Source of the DNA: Streptomyces sp. CoH27
Lineage (GTDB): Bacteria > Actinomycetota > Actinomycetes > Streptomycetales > Streptomycetaceae
Direction of reading: 5' to 3'
Assembly: GCF_020181035.1 (NCBI RefSeq)
Contig: NZ_JAIQYY010000005.1
Span: 52,654-116,653 of the forward strand
Length of the DNA: 64,000 bases
Part shown: in pieces, positions 50,270 to 58,335 of the stretch
Layout: every line of letters begins with the position of its first letter
How positions within the stretch are numbered: the first letter of the stretch is position 1
The notes under the pieces: generated by a model
What the model was told of the DNA's origin: nothing
The model's input: the letters and a program-made list of their open reading frames with translations, nothing else
Database searches by the model: none
Made by a program: the position numbers and the translations under genes

Positions 50270-52263
50270 CCGACGACCAGCACGGAGAGGGCACGCCCCG
50301 AAGCGGCGGCCGCTGGGACCCGCTGCCCCAGGGCGACTACGACGACGGCGCCACCGCCTTCGTCCAGCTCCCCGAGGGCGGTATCGACGCCCTGCTGTCC
50401 GGCGACAGCCCGCTGGCCGCTCCGGGTCACGGCTACGTACCGCCGCGGATAACGGCCCACCCCGGCACCGGCGAGCCCGCCGCGGCCGGTACCTGGGGCG
50501 CGCCCGCGGGCGGCACCGAGTGGCCCGATCCGAATGCCGTGCCGCAGCCGCAGAGCGCGGACGACCGGTTCACCTACCAGCCCGGCGCGACTCAGCAGTG
50601 GACCTTCGAGGAGCCCGCCGCCCCGGCCGCCCCCGGACACGACGTCACCGGACAGTGGTCCATTCCCGTCGCCGGCGGTGATCTGCCGGACGAATCGGGC
50701 GAGTTCACCACATCGTCCCTCGTCGAGCAGTGGGGCGGCACTCCGCCGGCCACCCTGCCCGGCGGCGCGCCCGCACCCTGGGCGACGGACGGCGCGGGCA
50801 CCGCCTGGGGCCGGACCCCGGCCGACGTGGACTCCGCTCCGCTCCCGGACCACACCGGCGCACACCCCGCGCACCCCGCAGGCGACGCACCGGCGCCGGA
50901 CGCCTACACGGCCGAGGAGCGGTACGGGCACGCGCGCGAGGAGCGGTACGGGCATGCGCCCGGGGGGTACCCGGAGCCGGCTCACGCGGAGACGATTCAC
51001 GAGGCGGCGGGGCACGGGGAGTTCGGTCACGCGGAGTTCGAGCATGACGGGGCCGGTCACGCGGAGTTCGAGCACGACGGGGCCGGTCACGACGGAGCCG
51101 GTCACGCGGAGGCCGACCGTCGGGGTCAGCCTGCGGACGCGCACGCCTCCGCCGACCCGCACGCCCCCACCCAGGCCCCTGAGGACCCCGCTGACGTCCC
51201 GGCGGGTCACGAGGGCCCCGCACCCCATGTCGCCGCACCGCAGGCCGCCACAGCGGCGGACACGGCCGGCGCGGCGGCCCCCGCCGACCCGGCGGACACG
51301 GCCGTACACCCGGACCCGGCGGCCACAGCACACCCCGCCGGAACCGACGCGGGCGCGCCGCACGACACACCGGAACCCACCGGGGAATCCGCCGAGGCAT
51401 CCGCCGACAGCGCCCCTGGGGACCCCGGACACTCCCCGGCGCCTCAGCCGCCCATGGCGGACCCGGCGTCGGACACCGGCCCGGACACCGCCCCCGCGCA
51501 GGCGGCCGACGGCGAGGACGCCGAGGAAGGCGCCGTACCCCTCCCGCCGCACGACGACCACCCCCTCGCCTCCTACGTGCTGCGCGTCAACGGCGCCGAC
51601 CGGCCCGTCACCGACGCCTGGATCGGCGAGTCGCTGCTGTACGTGCTGCGCGAACGGCTCGGTCTCGCGGGCGCCAAGGACGGCTGCTCGCAGGGCGAGT
51701 GCGGGGCCTGCAACGTCCAGGTCGACGGCCGGCTGGTCGCCTCCTGCCTGGTCCCGGCGGTCACCGCGGCCGGCAGCGAGGTGCGCACCGTCGAGGGCCT
51801 CGCCGTCGACGGGCAGCCCTCCGACGTGCAGCGCGCGCTCGCCCGGTGCGGTGCCGTGCAGTGCGGCTTCTGCGTGCCGGGCATGGCGATGACCGTGCAC
51901 GACCTGCTGGAGGGCAACCCCGCGCCGACCGAGCTGGAGACCCGGCAGGCGCTGTGCGGCAACCTGTGCCGCTGCTCGGGCTACCGGGGCGTCCTGCGGG
52001 CCGTCCAGGAGGTCGTCGCCGAGCGCGCGGACGCGCACGCCGCCGGCGCTGAGACGAACGCGGACGAGGCACGTATCCCGCACCAGGCGGGCCCCGGCTC
52101 CGGCGGCGTCAACCCGTCGGCGTTCGACGCACCCGGCGTGTTCGACACACCGGAGCCTTACAGCTCGTCCGACCCGTACGGCACGCCGGGACCGCACGGC
52201 ACGCACGACCCGCACGGCACGTCGTACGACCAGCACTACGGCCAGGACGGAGGCCAGGTGTGA
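50266..52263 (+). CDS. xanthine dehydrogenase-family 2Fe-2S subunit with long N-terminal extension
   Basis: 665 aa, four times the usual ~160-180. Residues ~431-600 are the normal subunit, with plant-ferredoxin Cys (CSQGECGACNVQVDGRLVASC) and the second cluster (QCGFC, CGNLCRC). Residues 1-430 are low-complexity Ala/Pro/Asp/His/Gly-rich sequence with no fold I recognise, including repeats of GHAEFEHDGA near residue 255-285. The last ~65 residues are also Ser/Pro/Gly/His-rich (PYGTPGPHGTHDPHGT). GTG 50266 overlaps the FAD subunit gene; there is no evidence for a start within the extension. Confidence 0.85.
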   Translation: MTDDQHGEGTPRSGGRWDPLPQGDYDDGATAFVQLPEGGIDALLSGDSPLAAPGHGYVPPRITAHPGTGEPAAAGTWGAPAGGTEWPDPNAVPQPQSADDRFTYQPGATQQWTFEEPAAPAAPGHDVTGQWSIPVAGGDLPDESGEFTTSSLVEQWGGTPPATLPGGAPAPWATDGAGTAWGRTPADVDSAPLPDHTGAHPAHPAGDAPAPDAYTAEERYGHAREERYGHAPGGYPEPAHAETIHEAAGHGEFGHAEFEHDGAGHAEFEHDGAGHDGAGHAEADRRGQPADAHASADPHAPTQAPEDPADVPAGHEGPAPHVAAPQAATAADTAGAAAPADPADTAVHPDPAATAHPAGTDAGAPHDTPEPTGESAEASADSAPGDPGHSPAPQPPMADPASDTGPDTAPAQAADGEDAEEGAVPLPPHDDHPLASYVLRVNGADRPVTDAWIGESLLYVLRERLGLAGAKDGCSQGECGACNVQVDGRLVASCLVPAVTAAGSEVRTVEGLAVDGQPSDVQRALARCGAVQCGFCVPGMAMTVHDLLEGNPAPTELETRQALCGNLCRCSGYRGVLRAVQEVVAERADAHAAGAETNADEARIPHQAGPGSGGVNPSAFDAPGVFDTPEPYSSSDPYGTPGPHGTHDPHGTSYDQHYGQDGGQV

Positions 52264-54569
52264 GCAACGAAGCCGCCACGGCGACCACCGCCGCGGAGAT
52301 CACCCCCGAGGCCGAGGCGCTGCCGCACGGCCTCGGCGCGTCCCTGCCGCACGCCGACGCCCGTGCCAAGACCGAGGGCACCTTCCCGTACGCCGCCGAT
52401 CTGTGGGCCGAGGGCCTGCTGTGGGCGGCCGTCCTGCGCTCCCCGCACGCGCACGCGCGCATCGTGAACATCGACACCACGCACGCGCGTGAGATGCCCG
52501 GCGTACGGGCCGTCATCACGCACGAGGACGTCCCCGGCACCCCGCGCCACGGCCGGGGCACCCCGGACCGCCCGGTGTTCGCCTCCGAAGTCGTACGCCA
52601 CCACGGCGAGCCCATCGCCGCCGTCGCCGCCGACCACCCGGACACCGCGCGGATGGCCGCCGCCGCCGTCATCGTCGAGTACGAAGTACTCGATCCGGTC
52701 ACCGACCCGGAGCGCGCCTTCGAGGCCGAACCCCTGCACCCCGACGGCAACTTGATCCGGCACATCCCCCTGCACCACGGCGACCCGTCGGCGGTCGGCG
52801 AGGTCGTCGTCGAGGGCCAGTACCGCATCGGCCGCCAGGACCCCGCCCCCATCGGCGCCGAGGCCGGCCTCGCCGTGCCCCGCCCCGACGGCGGCGTGGA
52901 GCTGTACCTGGGCTCCACCGACCCGCACACCGACCGCAACACCGCCGCGGCCTGCTACGGGCTGTCCCCCGATCGGGTGAAGATCGTCGTCACCGGGGTG
53001 CCCGGCGCCACCGCCGACCGCGAGGACCAGGGCTTCCAGCTCCCGCTCGGCCTGCTCGCCCTCAAGACCGGCTGCCCGGTGAAACTCACGGCCACGCGCG
53101 AGGAGTCCTTCCTCGGCCACACCCACCGCCACCCCACCCTGCTGCGCTACCGCCACCACGCCGACGCCGAGGGCAGGCTGGTGAAGGTGGAGGCGCAGAT
53201 CCTGCTGGACGGGGGCGCGTACGCCGACACCTCCGCCGACGCGCTCGCCGCCGCCGTCTCCTTCGCGTGCGGCCCGTACGTCGTCCCGAACGCCTTCATC
53301 GAGGGCTGGGCGGTGCGCACCAACAACCCGCCTTCCGGCCATGTGCGCGGCGAGGGCGCGATGCAGGTGTGCGCGGCCTACGAGGCGCAGATGGACAAGC
53401 TGGCGAAGAAGCTCGGCCTGGACCCGGCCGAGCTGCGGCTGCGCAACGCGCTCGCCACGGGCGACGTCCTGCCGATCGGCCAGACGGTGACCTGCCCGGC
53501 CCCGGTGGCCGAACTCCTCCAGGCCGTACGGGACTTCCCGCTCCCGGCGCTGCCCAAGGACACGCCCGAGGAGGACTGGCTGCTGCCCGGGGGCCCCGAG
53601 GGCGCGGGCGAACCGGGCGCGGTGCGCCGGGGCGTCGGCTACGGCCTCGGCATGGTCCACATGCTCGGCGCGGAGGGCGCCGACGAGGTGTCCACGGCCA
53701 CGGTGAAGGTCCACGACGGCGTGGCGACAGTGCTCTGCGCGGCTGTGGAGACGGGCCAGGGCTTCACGACCCTCGCCCGCCAGATCGTCCAGGAGACCCT
53801 CGGCATCGAGGAAGTCCACGTGGCCCCGGTCGACACCGACCAGCCACCGGCCGGCGCGGGCTGCCGGGGTCGGCACACCTGGGTGTCGGGCGGCGCGGTC
53901 GAGCGGGCGGCCAAGATGGTCCGCACCCAGCTTCTCCAGCCCCTCGCCCACAAGTTCGGCATGTCCACGGAGCTGCTCCAGATCACCGACGGCAAGATCA
54001 CGTCGTACGACGGCGTCCTGTCGACCACCGTCACGGAGGCGATGGAGGGCAAGGAGCTGTGGGCCACGGCGCAGTGCCGCCCGCATCCCACCGAGCCGCT
54101 GAGCGCCTCCGGCCAGGGCGACGCGTTCGTCGGGCTGGCCTTCTGCGCGATCCGCGCGGTGGTGGACGTCGACATCGAGCTGGGCTCGGTGCGGGTGGTG
54201 GAACTGGCGCTCGCCCAGGACGTCGGCCGGATCCTGAACCCGGCCCAGCTGGAGGCCCGGATCGAGGCGGGCGTGACACAGGGCATCGGCATCGCCCTGA
54301 CCGAGAACCTCCGCACCCCGCGCGGCCTGGTCCGCCACCCCGACCTGACCGGTTACGCCCTCCCGACCGCCCTGGACGCGCCGGACCTCCAGATCGTGAA
54401 GCTGGTGGAGGAACGGGACGTGGTGGCCCCCTTCGGCGCCAAGTCCGTCAGCGCGGTCCCGGTGGTGACGGCACCGGCGGCGATCGCCTCGGCCGTGCGC
54501 GCGGCGACGGGCCGCCCGGTCAACCGTCTTCCGATCCGCCCGCAGGCGGCGGTGGTGACGGACCGCTGA
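52260..54569 (+). CDS. xanthine dehydrogenase-family molybdenum-binding subunit
   Basis: 769 aa, CoxL/XdhA type with the hammerhead domain (ADLWAEGLLWAAVLRSPHAHARI) and molybdopterin-binding segments (GEGAMQVCAAYEAQMDKLAKKLGLDP). It would hydroxylate a purine or other heteroaromatic substrate. The C-terminal KxVGE motif that carries the catalytic Glu (E1261 in bovine enzyme) reads KSVSA, with Ala at 732, so the usual base is missing. GTG 52260 overlaps the Fe-S gene (GTGA), completing a coupled three-gene operon. Confidence 0.87.
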   Translation: MSNEAATATTAAEITPEAEALPHGLGASLPHADARAKTEGTFPYAADLWAEGLLWAAVLRSPHAHARIVNIDTTHAREMPGVRAVITHEDVPGTPRHGRGTPDRPVFASEVVRHHGEPIAAVAADHPDTARMAAAAVIVEYEVLDPVTDPERAFEAEPLHPDGNLIRHIPLHHGDPSAVGEVVVEGQYRIGRQDPAPIGAEAGLAVPRPDGGVELYLGSTDPHTDRNTAAACYGLSPDRVKIVVTGVPGATADREDQGFQLPLGLLALKTGCPVKLTATREESFLGHTHRHPTLLRYRHHADAEGRLVKVEAQILLDGGAYADTSADALAAAVSFACGPYVVPNAFIEGWAVRTNNPPSGHVRGEGAMQVCAAYEAQMDKLAKKLGLDPAELRLRNALATGDVLPIGQTVTCPAPVAELLQAVRDFPLPALPKDTPEEDWLLPGGPEGAGEPGAVRRGVGYGLGMVHMLGAEGADEVSTATVKVHDGVATVLCAAVETGQGFTTLARQIVQETLGIEEVHVAPVDTDQPPAGAGCRGRHTWVSGGAVERAAKMVRTQLLQPLAHKFGMSTELLQITDGKITSYDGVLSTTVTEAMEGKELWATAQCRPHPTEPLSASGQGDAFVGLAFCAIRAVVDVDIELGSVRVVELALAQDVGRILNPAQLEARIEAGVTQGIGIALTENLRTPRGLVRHPDLTGYALPTALDAPDLQIVKLVEERDVVAPFGAKSVSAVPVVTAPAAIASAVRAATGRPVNRLPIRPQAAVVTDR

Positions 54570-54582
54570 GCCGCTGTCTCTC

Positions 54583-55137
54583 GTGATCGACGGAGTGGTG
54601 GTCATCACCGGGGTGATGGCCGCCGGCAAGTCGACGGTGGCCCAGCTCCTGGCGGAGCGGCTGCCGCGGGCGGCACACGTCCGGGGCGATGTGTTCCGCC
54701 GGATGATCGTGACGGGCCGCGCAGACTACACGCCGGCGGCCGGCGCCGAAGCCGCCGCCCAACTGCGTCTGCGGCAGCGCCTGTCGGCGGCCACGGCGGA
54801 CGCGTACGCAGAGGCCGGCTTCACGGCGGTGGTGCAGGACGTGCTGCTCGGCGAGGACCTGCGCACGTACACCGGACTGATCCGCACCCGCCCGCTGTAC
54901 GTCGTCGTCCTGGCCCCGGACGCGGAGACGGTCGCGGCCCGGGAGGCGGGGCGGGCGAAGACGGGGTACGGCGGGGCGTGGACGGTGAGCGGCGGGGCGT
55001 GGACGGTGTCCGGCCTGGACGAGGTACTGCGCCGGCGCACCCCGCGCATCGGCCTGTGGCTGGACACGACCCGGTGGACCCCGGAGGAGACGGTGGCGGC
55101 GATCCTCGCCGGCGCGCAACGTGCCCGGGTCGCCTGA
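54583..55137 (+). CDS. P-loop kinase/phosphotransferase-like protein
   Basis: 184 aa. Walker A is GVMAAGKSTVAQLL (residues ~10-23), with an RGDVFRR segment as in small-molecule kinases of the Zeta-toxin/chloramphenicol phosphotransferase type. Residues ~128-145 contain a seven-residue tandem duplication (GGAWTVS twice). It starts at GTG 54583, 14 bp after the molybdenum subunit, so it may be in that operon. The substrate is unknown. Confidence 0.75.
   Translation: MIDGVVVITGVMAAGKSTVAQLLAERLPRAAHVRGDVFRRMIVTGRADYTPAAGAEAAAQLRLRQRLSAATADAYAEAGFTAVVQDVLLGEDLRTYTGLIRTRPLYVVVLAPDAETVAAREAGRAKTGYGGAWTVSGGAWTVSGLDEVLRRRTPRIGLWLDTTRWTPEETVAAILAGAQRARVA
54970..55011 (+). repeat. in-frame 21-bp tandem duplication
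   Basis: Two copies of GGCGGGGCGTGGACGGTG plus AGC or TCC, inside the kinase-like gene. It adds seven residues without breaking the frame. Confidence 0.85.
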
Positions 55138-55248
55138 CGTCCTTCCTGGCGAGGGCCGTTGTCAGTGGGGCGGCGTAGTCTGCGAAGCAGTGGGGGCAGG
55201 CGCGCCCACCGGAGGCACATGGGGCACGGGGAAGACCGCGGGGGAGCG

Positions 55249-56409
55249 ATGAGCACGACCGACACCGGGGCAGCGGCGATCACACTGACCGAGGCGGAGC
55301 TGGACCGCTACGTCACGCACGCGCCGACGCGCGGCCTGCTCAGCGGCTCCGGACTGCCCGCCGAGACCGACCTGCTGACCTTCTCCCCGCTGCGCACCCA
55401 CGGCCTGCGCACGCTCGCCGACGCCGCGGAAGCCCCCTTCCGGCTGGCGGAGGAGCTGCGGACCCGCCTGGTGATAGGCGAACTGCTGACCCCGGCCGGC
55501 ATGGAGCGCGAGTCGATCCTGCTCGACGGCGTCACGGGCGAGATCACCACGGCGTATCTCTTCGACCCCTCCGACCCCCGCCCCTTCGCGCCGTCCCTCA
55601 CCACGCTGCTGCGCTTCGCGGCGGTCACCGAGGAACTGACGGGCCTGCGCGGCCGTTTCGCCTCCCTCGCGGGCCGGTACGGCCCCCAGACGGCCGCCGA
55701 GGCGACCCGCCGTCTGCTCTCCCTCTTCGAGGAGGGCGCGAACGGCGAGGTCCCGCCGTACTGGAAGGTGGCGGCCCTGATCCGCCCGCTCGCCCTCGCC
55801 GCCGGCCCCGGCACGGCCCGCGGCCTCACCCTGGACGTCCCCGCGCGCGTCCTGGACCAGGAGTTCGGGCACGGCCGGGTGACTCGCTTCGAGGAGGTCG
55901 ACTTCCCGCCGACGCTCACGCACGAGCCGACGCGGCGCTTCCTGCGCGAGACGGGGCTGCCGGAGCAGGCGGTCCTGTTCCACACCGACACGGACGTCCC
56001 GTTGCCGACGCTGAGGGAATTCTTCACGGAGGAGCGCCCGGGCGCCCTCCCGCTGGACGAACTCCCGGCCCACGCCGACCACTTGATCCGCCTGGGCTAC
56101 CTGCCGGAGGACACGAGCCTGCTGATCGACGGCAGAACGGGCGCGGTGCTGACCTTCAGCGAACCGGACGCGACGCTCCACCCCCTGAACACCGACGTCT
56201 CCACCCTCGCCTTCACCCTCTGGCTCCTCCACCACGAGCGGACCATCACCGGCCACCTGCACCACGAGCTGACGACCTCGTCCTACGAGGACCTGGCGGC
56301 CGCCATGATCCGCACCCTGTCGACCGTCGACCCCACGGGCACACTGCCCGGCACCGACTGGCACTACTGGACGGAGGCCTTTCAGGACGAGGCGGGCGGG
56401 GTGCTCTGA
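55249..56409 (+). CDS. duplicated SUKH-4 family protein
   Basis: 386 aa with two SUKH-4-like domains: ~15-170 (TRGLLSGSGLPAETDLLTFSPL) and ~215-386 (TRRFLRETGLPEQAVLFHTDTD). SUKH-4 proteins are typically immunity proteins against polymorphic toxins, but actinobacteria also carry stand-alone copies used in other contexts. No toxin gene is adjacent. ATG 55249 follows a GGGGGAGC site. Confidence 0.8.
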   Translation: MSTTDTGAAAITLTEAELDRYVTHAPTRGLLSGSGLPAETDLLTFSPLRTHGLRTLADAAEAPFRLAEELRTRLVIGELLTPAGMERESILLDGVTGEITTAYLFDPSDPRPFAPSLTTLLRFAAVTEELTGLRGRFASLAGRYGPQTAAEATRRLLSLFEEGANGEVPPYWKVAALIRPLALAAGPGTARGLTLDVPARVLDQEFGHGRVTRFEEVDFPPTLTHEPTRRFLRETGLPEQAVLFHTDTDVPLPTLREFFTEERPGALPLDELPAHADHLIRLGYLPEDTSLLIDGRTGAVLTFSEPDATLHPLNTDVSTLAFTLWLLHHERTITGHLHHELTTSSYEDLAAAMIRTLSTVDPTGTLPGTDWHYWTEAFQDEAGGVL

Positions 56410-56425
56410 AGCGATTCCTGGGCGT

Positions 56426-57280
56426 CTACCGCACCACCACACCGGGCGTGAACTCGAATCGCACGCTGTTGCTTTCCCGGAGGACGTAGACGGAGTCGGT
56501 CCGGGCCCGCCACCCGCTCGGCACGGCGTAATAGCGGCCGTCCCGCTCCGTGATGAGCCGCAAACCCATGTAGCGGTACCGCAGATGGGTGGTGGGGCCG
56601 AGGTCGTGGAATTGGAGCCCGAGTGCGGGGCCGAGGCTGATTTTCCCGGCGCTGAAGACGATCAGGCCGGTGCGCCTGTTGATATGCCGGGCAGCGTCCA
56701 TGGCGTGCTGGTGGCCGAGCTGACCGGCGACAACAGTGACGGTCCAGAACAGGAACACTCCGGCGGCGAGGATCGGTACGGCTGTGTCCCGCAAGTCGGT
56801 CGGGCGGCTCAGGCCGTCGTGCGGGGCCACGCCGAGCAGCAGGCCCAGGGCGATGAGCAGGGGACCGGCCCAGCGGTACGACAGCAGCAACCCCCACTGC
56901 CACCACAGGACGAGCAGGAGCAGACCTGCGGCCACGACGAGCACGTGACAGCGGACCAGTGCCTCAGGCAGAGCCCGATGCGACCGGCGTGCGGCGAGGG
57001 CGGCGCCCACGAGCAGGACGACGGCACCTGCGAGAACCGGGAAGGTGACCAGGTTCAGGCTTTGCAGGGCGAACTCGGCGAAGCCGAAGCCCAGCGCGAA
57101 GGGGGAGAGGTGGTAGTAGTCGTAGTACGCGCTCGTGTAGATCACGCCCAGGTAGAACATCAGCGCGGCGATGAACGAGGCCTGGGCGATCACGACCTTG
57201 ACCAGTCGGGTCGGCGACGCCAGGTCCGCCGAGCCGGTTCGACGATCCTGCTGCGCGAGGCCGGGCTTCGACTCGCTCAC
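56426..57280 (-). CDS. polytopic membrane protein of unknown function
   Basis: 284 aa with about five helices (VVIAQASFIAALMFYLGVIYTSAYY; LVTFPVLAGAVVLLVGAALAA; VLVVAAGLLLLVLWW; PLLIALGLLLGVA; AVPILAAGVFLFWTVTVVAG) and a ~90-residue C-terminal soluble domain rich in Tyr/Arg. The GTG at 57278-57280 overlaps the lipoprotein stop by four bases (GTGA), so the two are co-translated. I recognise no family. Confidence 0.68.
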   Translation of the reverse strand: MSESKPGLAQQDRRTGSADLASPTRLVKVVIAQASFIAALMFYLGVIYTSAYYDYYHLSPFALGFGFAEFALQSLNLVTFPVLAGAVVLLVGAALAARRSHRALPEALVRCHVLVVAAGLLLLVLWWQWGLLLSYRWAGPLLIALGLLLGVAPHDGLSRPTDLRDTAVPILAAGVFLFWTVTVVAGQLGHQHAMDAARHINRRTGLIVFSAGKISLGPALGLQFHDLGPTTHLRYRYMGLRLITERDGRYYAVPSGWRARTDSVYVLRESNSVRFEFTPGVVVR

Positions 57281-57714
57281 GTTCTGTCCGGAACAGGCAT
57301 CTGTGGGGTCTCGCCGTGCCCGGGAGGCGATGGGCAGTCGGGATTGCCGGGACAGAGACGCGTGGAGGGGTTGAAGGAAGGCGACGGCGCGATGTCGGGG
57401 TTGCCTTTCGCCGACGGACCGGTGTCCGACGGCGGAGGCGGTTCCGAGGCGAGCGACTCGCCGCCGTAGCTGGGTGAGCCGTTGGGCTGTGCCGGTGACG
57501 ACGCGCCGGACGCCGACCCACCGGGTGACGATGCGCCCGACGCCGACCCACCGGGTGACGACGTGGCGGACGCCGACGCGGAGGACGGTGACGGCGCGGG
57601 GGACGACGTCCCGCCCCCGCCATGCCCCCCTTTCGACCCGCAGCCGACGACCATGCCGAGGCAGGCGGCCGTGCAGAGGGCGATGCGAGCGATCCACCCG
57701 GGGCGGTGCCTCAT
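57277..57714 (-). CDS. Ser/Gly/Pro-rich lipoprotein
   Basis: 145 aa. Signal peptide ALCTAACLGMVVGC with lipobox VVGC (Cys 25). The mature protein is low-complexity, with two direct GGSASGASSP units, then Pro-rich sequence and a small two-Cys end (STRLCPGNPDCPSPP). A GGAGAA site precedes the ATG. It likely serves as a surface partner for the downstream membrane protein; the function is unknown. Confidence 0.68.
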   Translation of the reverse strand: MRHRPGWIARIALCTAACLGMVVGCGSKGGHGGGGTSSPAPSPSSASASATSSPGGSASGASSPGGSASGASSPAQPNGSPSYGGESLASEPPPPSDTGPSAKGNPDIAPSPSFNPSTRLCPGNPDCPSPPGHGETPQMPVPDRT

Positions 57715-57852
57715 GCGAGTTCTCCGTGTCGTACCGGTGCAGTCAGCACGGACCCTGAGGCCGCCTTGCCGACGGACCGAGAACCTGACGAGGAGGAGAG
57801 ACCAGCTCGCCCCGAAAGGAGCAGTGAAGGAGCTGGTCAGCGCATTACAGCT

Positions 57853-57927
57853 TGGAGGCCGTGGCGGGAATCGAACCCACGTAACTCGCTTTGCAGGCGA
57901 GCCCCTAAACCACTCGGGCACACGGCC
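57853..57927 (-). tRNA. tRNA-Cys (GCA)
   Basis: Cloverleaf on the minus strand: acceptor GGCCGTG/CACGGCC, D-arm GCCC...GGGC, anticodon stem CTCGC/GCGAG with loop CTGCAAA (anticodon GCA), T-arm loop TTCGATT, discriminator U73 as needed by CysRS, and encoded CCA. It is the last of three related units in tandem; the other two are altered. Confidence 0.9.
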
Positions 57928-57947
57928 ATGTTGATGTGTTCGTTCTC

Positions 57948-58044
57948 GGCCGTGGTGGGGATCGGACCCACGTGACTCCCCGCGAGCGGAGCTCGCTGAT
58001 GGATGCAGCGCAGGCGAGCCCCTGAACCACTCGGGCACACGGCC
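57948..58044 (-). other. tRNA-like element, copy A
   Basis: 97 nt sharing the acceptor stem, D-arm and T-arm of the adjacent tRNA-Cys, but with the anticodon region replaced by longer sequence. The CTCGC/GCGAG stem now encloses 17 nt, or alternatively CGCTG/CAGCG forms a 5-bp stem with the 7-nt loop CATCCAT. A long variable arm (CTCC...GGAG) follows. The discriminator is G, the T-loop starts TCC rather than TTC, and CCA is not encoded. It is either a decaying copy or a divergent tRNA-like RNA. Confidence 0.6.
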
Positions 58045-58064
58045 GTGTTGATGTGTTCGTTCTC

Positions 58065-58161
58065 GGCCGTGGTGGGGATCGGACCCACGTGGCTCCCCGC
58101 GAGCGGAGCTCGCTGATGGATGCAGCGCAGGCGAGCCCCTGAACCACTCGGGCACACGGCC
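58065..58161 (-). other. tRNA-like element, copy B
   Basis: Same as copy A with one base difference in the variable arm, offset by exactly 117 bp. The spacer TGTTGATGTG upstream of each unit is also shared with the true tRNA-Cys, so the whole unit was duplicated. Near identity of A and B implies recent duplication or selection. Confidence 0.6.
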
Positions 58162-58322
58162 GTGTTGATGTGAATGAACTTATGGGCCGAGGGAGATGGG
58201 CTCAAGGGCATCGGGCGGGCTGCAATGCGACTGCCACACCGCGTTCATGAAACGGGGGGCGTACGACCAAGGTCGCAGGTCGGACCGGTCTCCCGACAGG
58301 GGTCAAACGGTGTTGTGGGCCT

Positions 58323-58328
58323 TACTCT
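58323..58328 (+). promoter_or_regulatory. candidate -10 element of leaderless MFS gene
   Basis: TACTCT ends 7 bp before ATG 58336 with no ribosome site between. Confidence 0.45.
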
Positions 58329-58335
58329 GGCGGGC

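Noticed and set aside
50266..51558. Separate gene for the low-complexity region before the Fe-S domain
   Set aside because: The frame is unbroken into the ferredoxin-like domain, and I saw no internal stop or clear restart.
55159..55181. Sigma-70 type promoter TTGTCA ... TAGTCT before the SUKH-4 gene
   Set aside because: The spacer is only 11 bp, too short for a working promoter.
57277..58155. Longer minus-strand frame reading through the tRNA-like units (repeated PEWFRGSPALHPSASS)
   Set aside because: The repeat in protein arises only because the 117-bp tRNA-like unit is divisible by three. The lipoprotein starts at 57714 with a good ribosome site.
57928..58181. CRISPR array
   Set aside because: Only two 117-bp units with no variable spacers; they are tRNA-derived.
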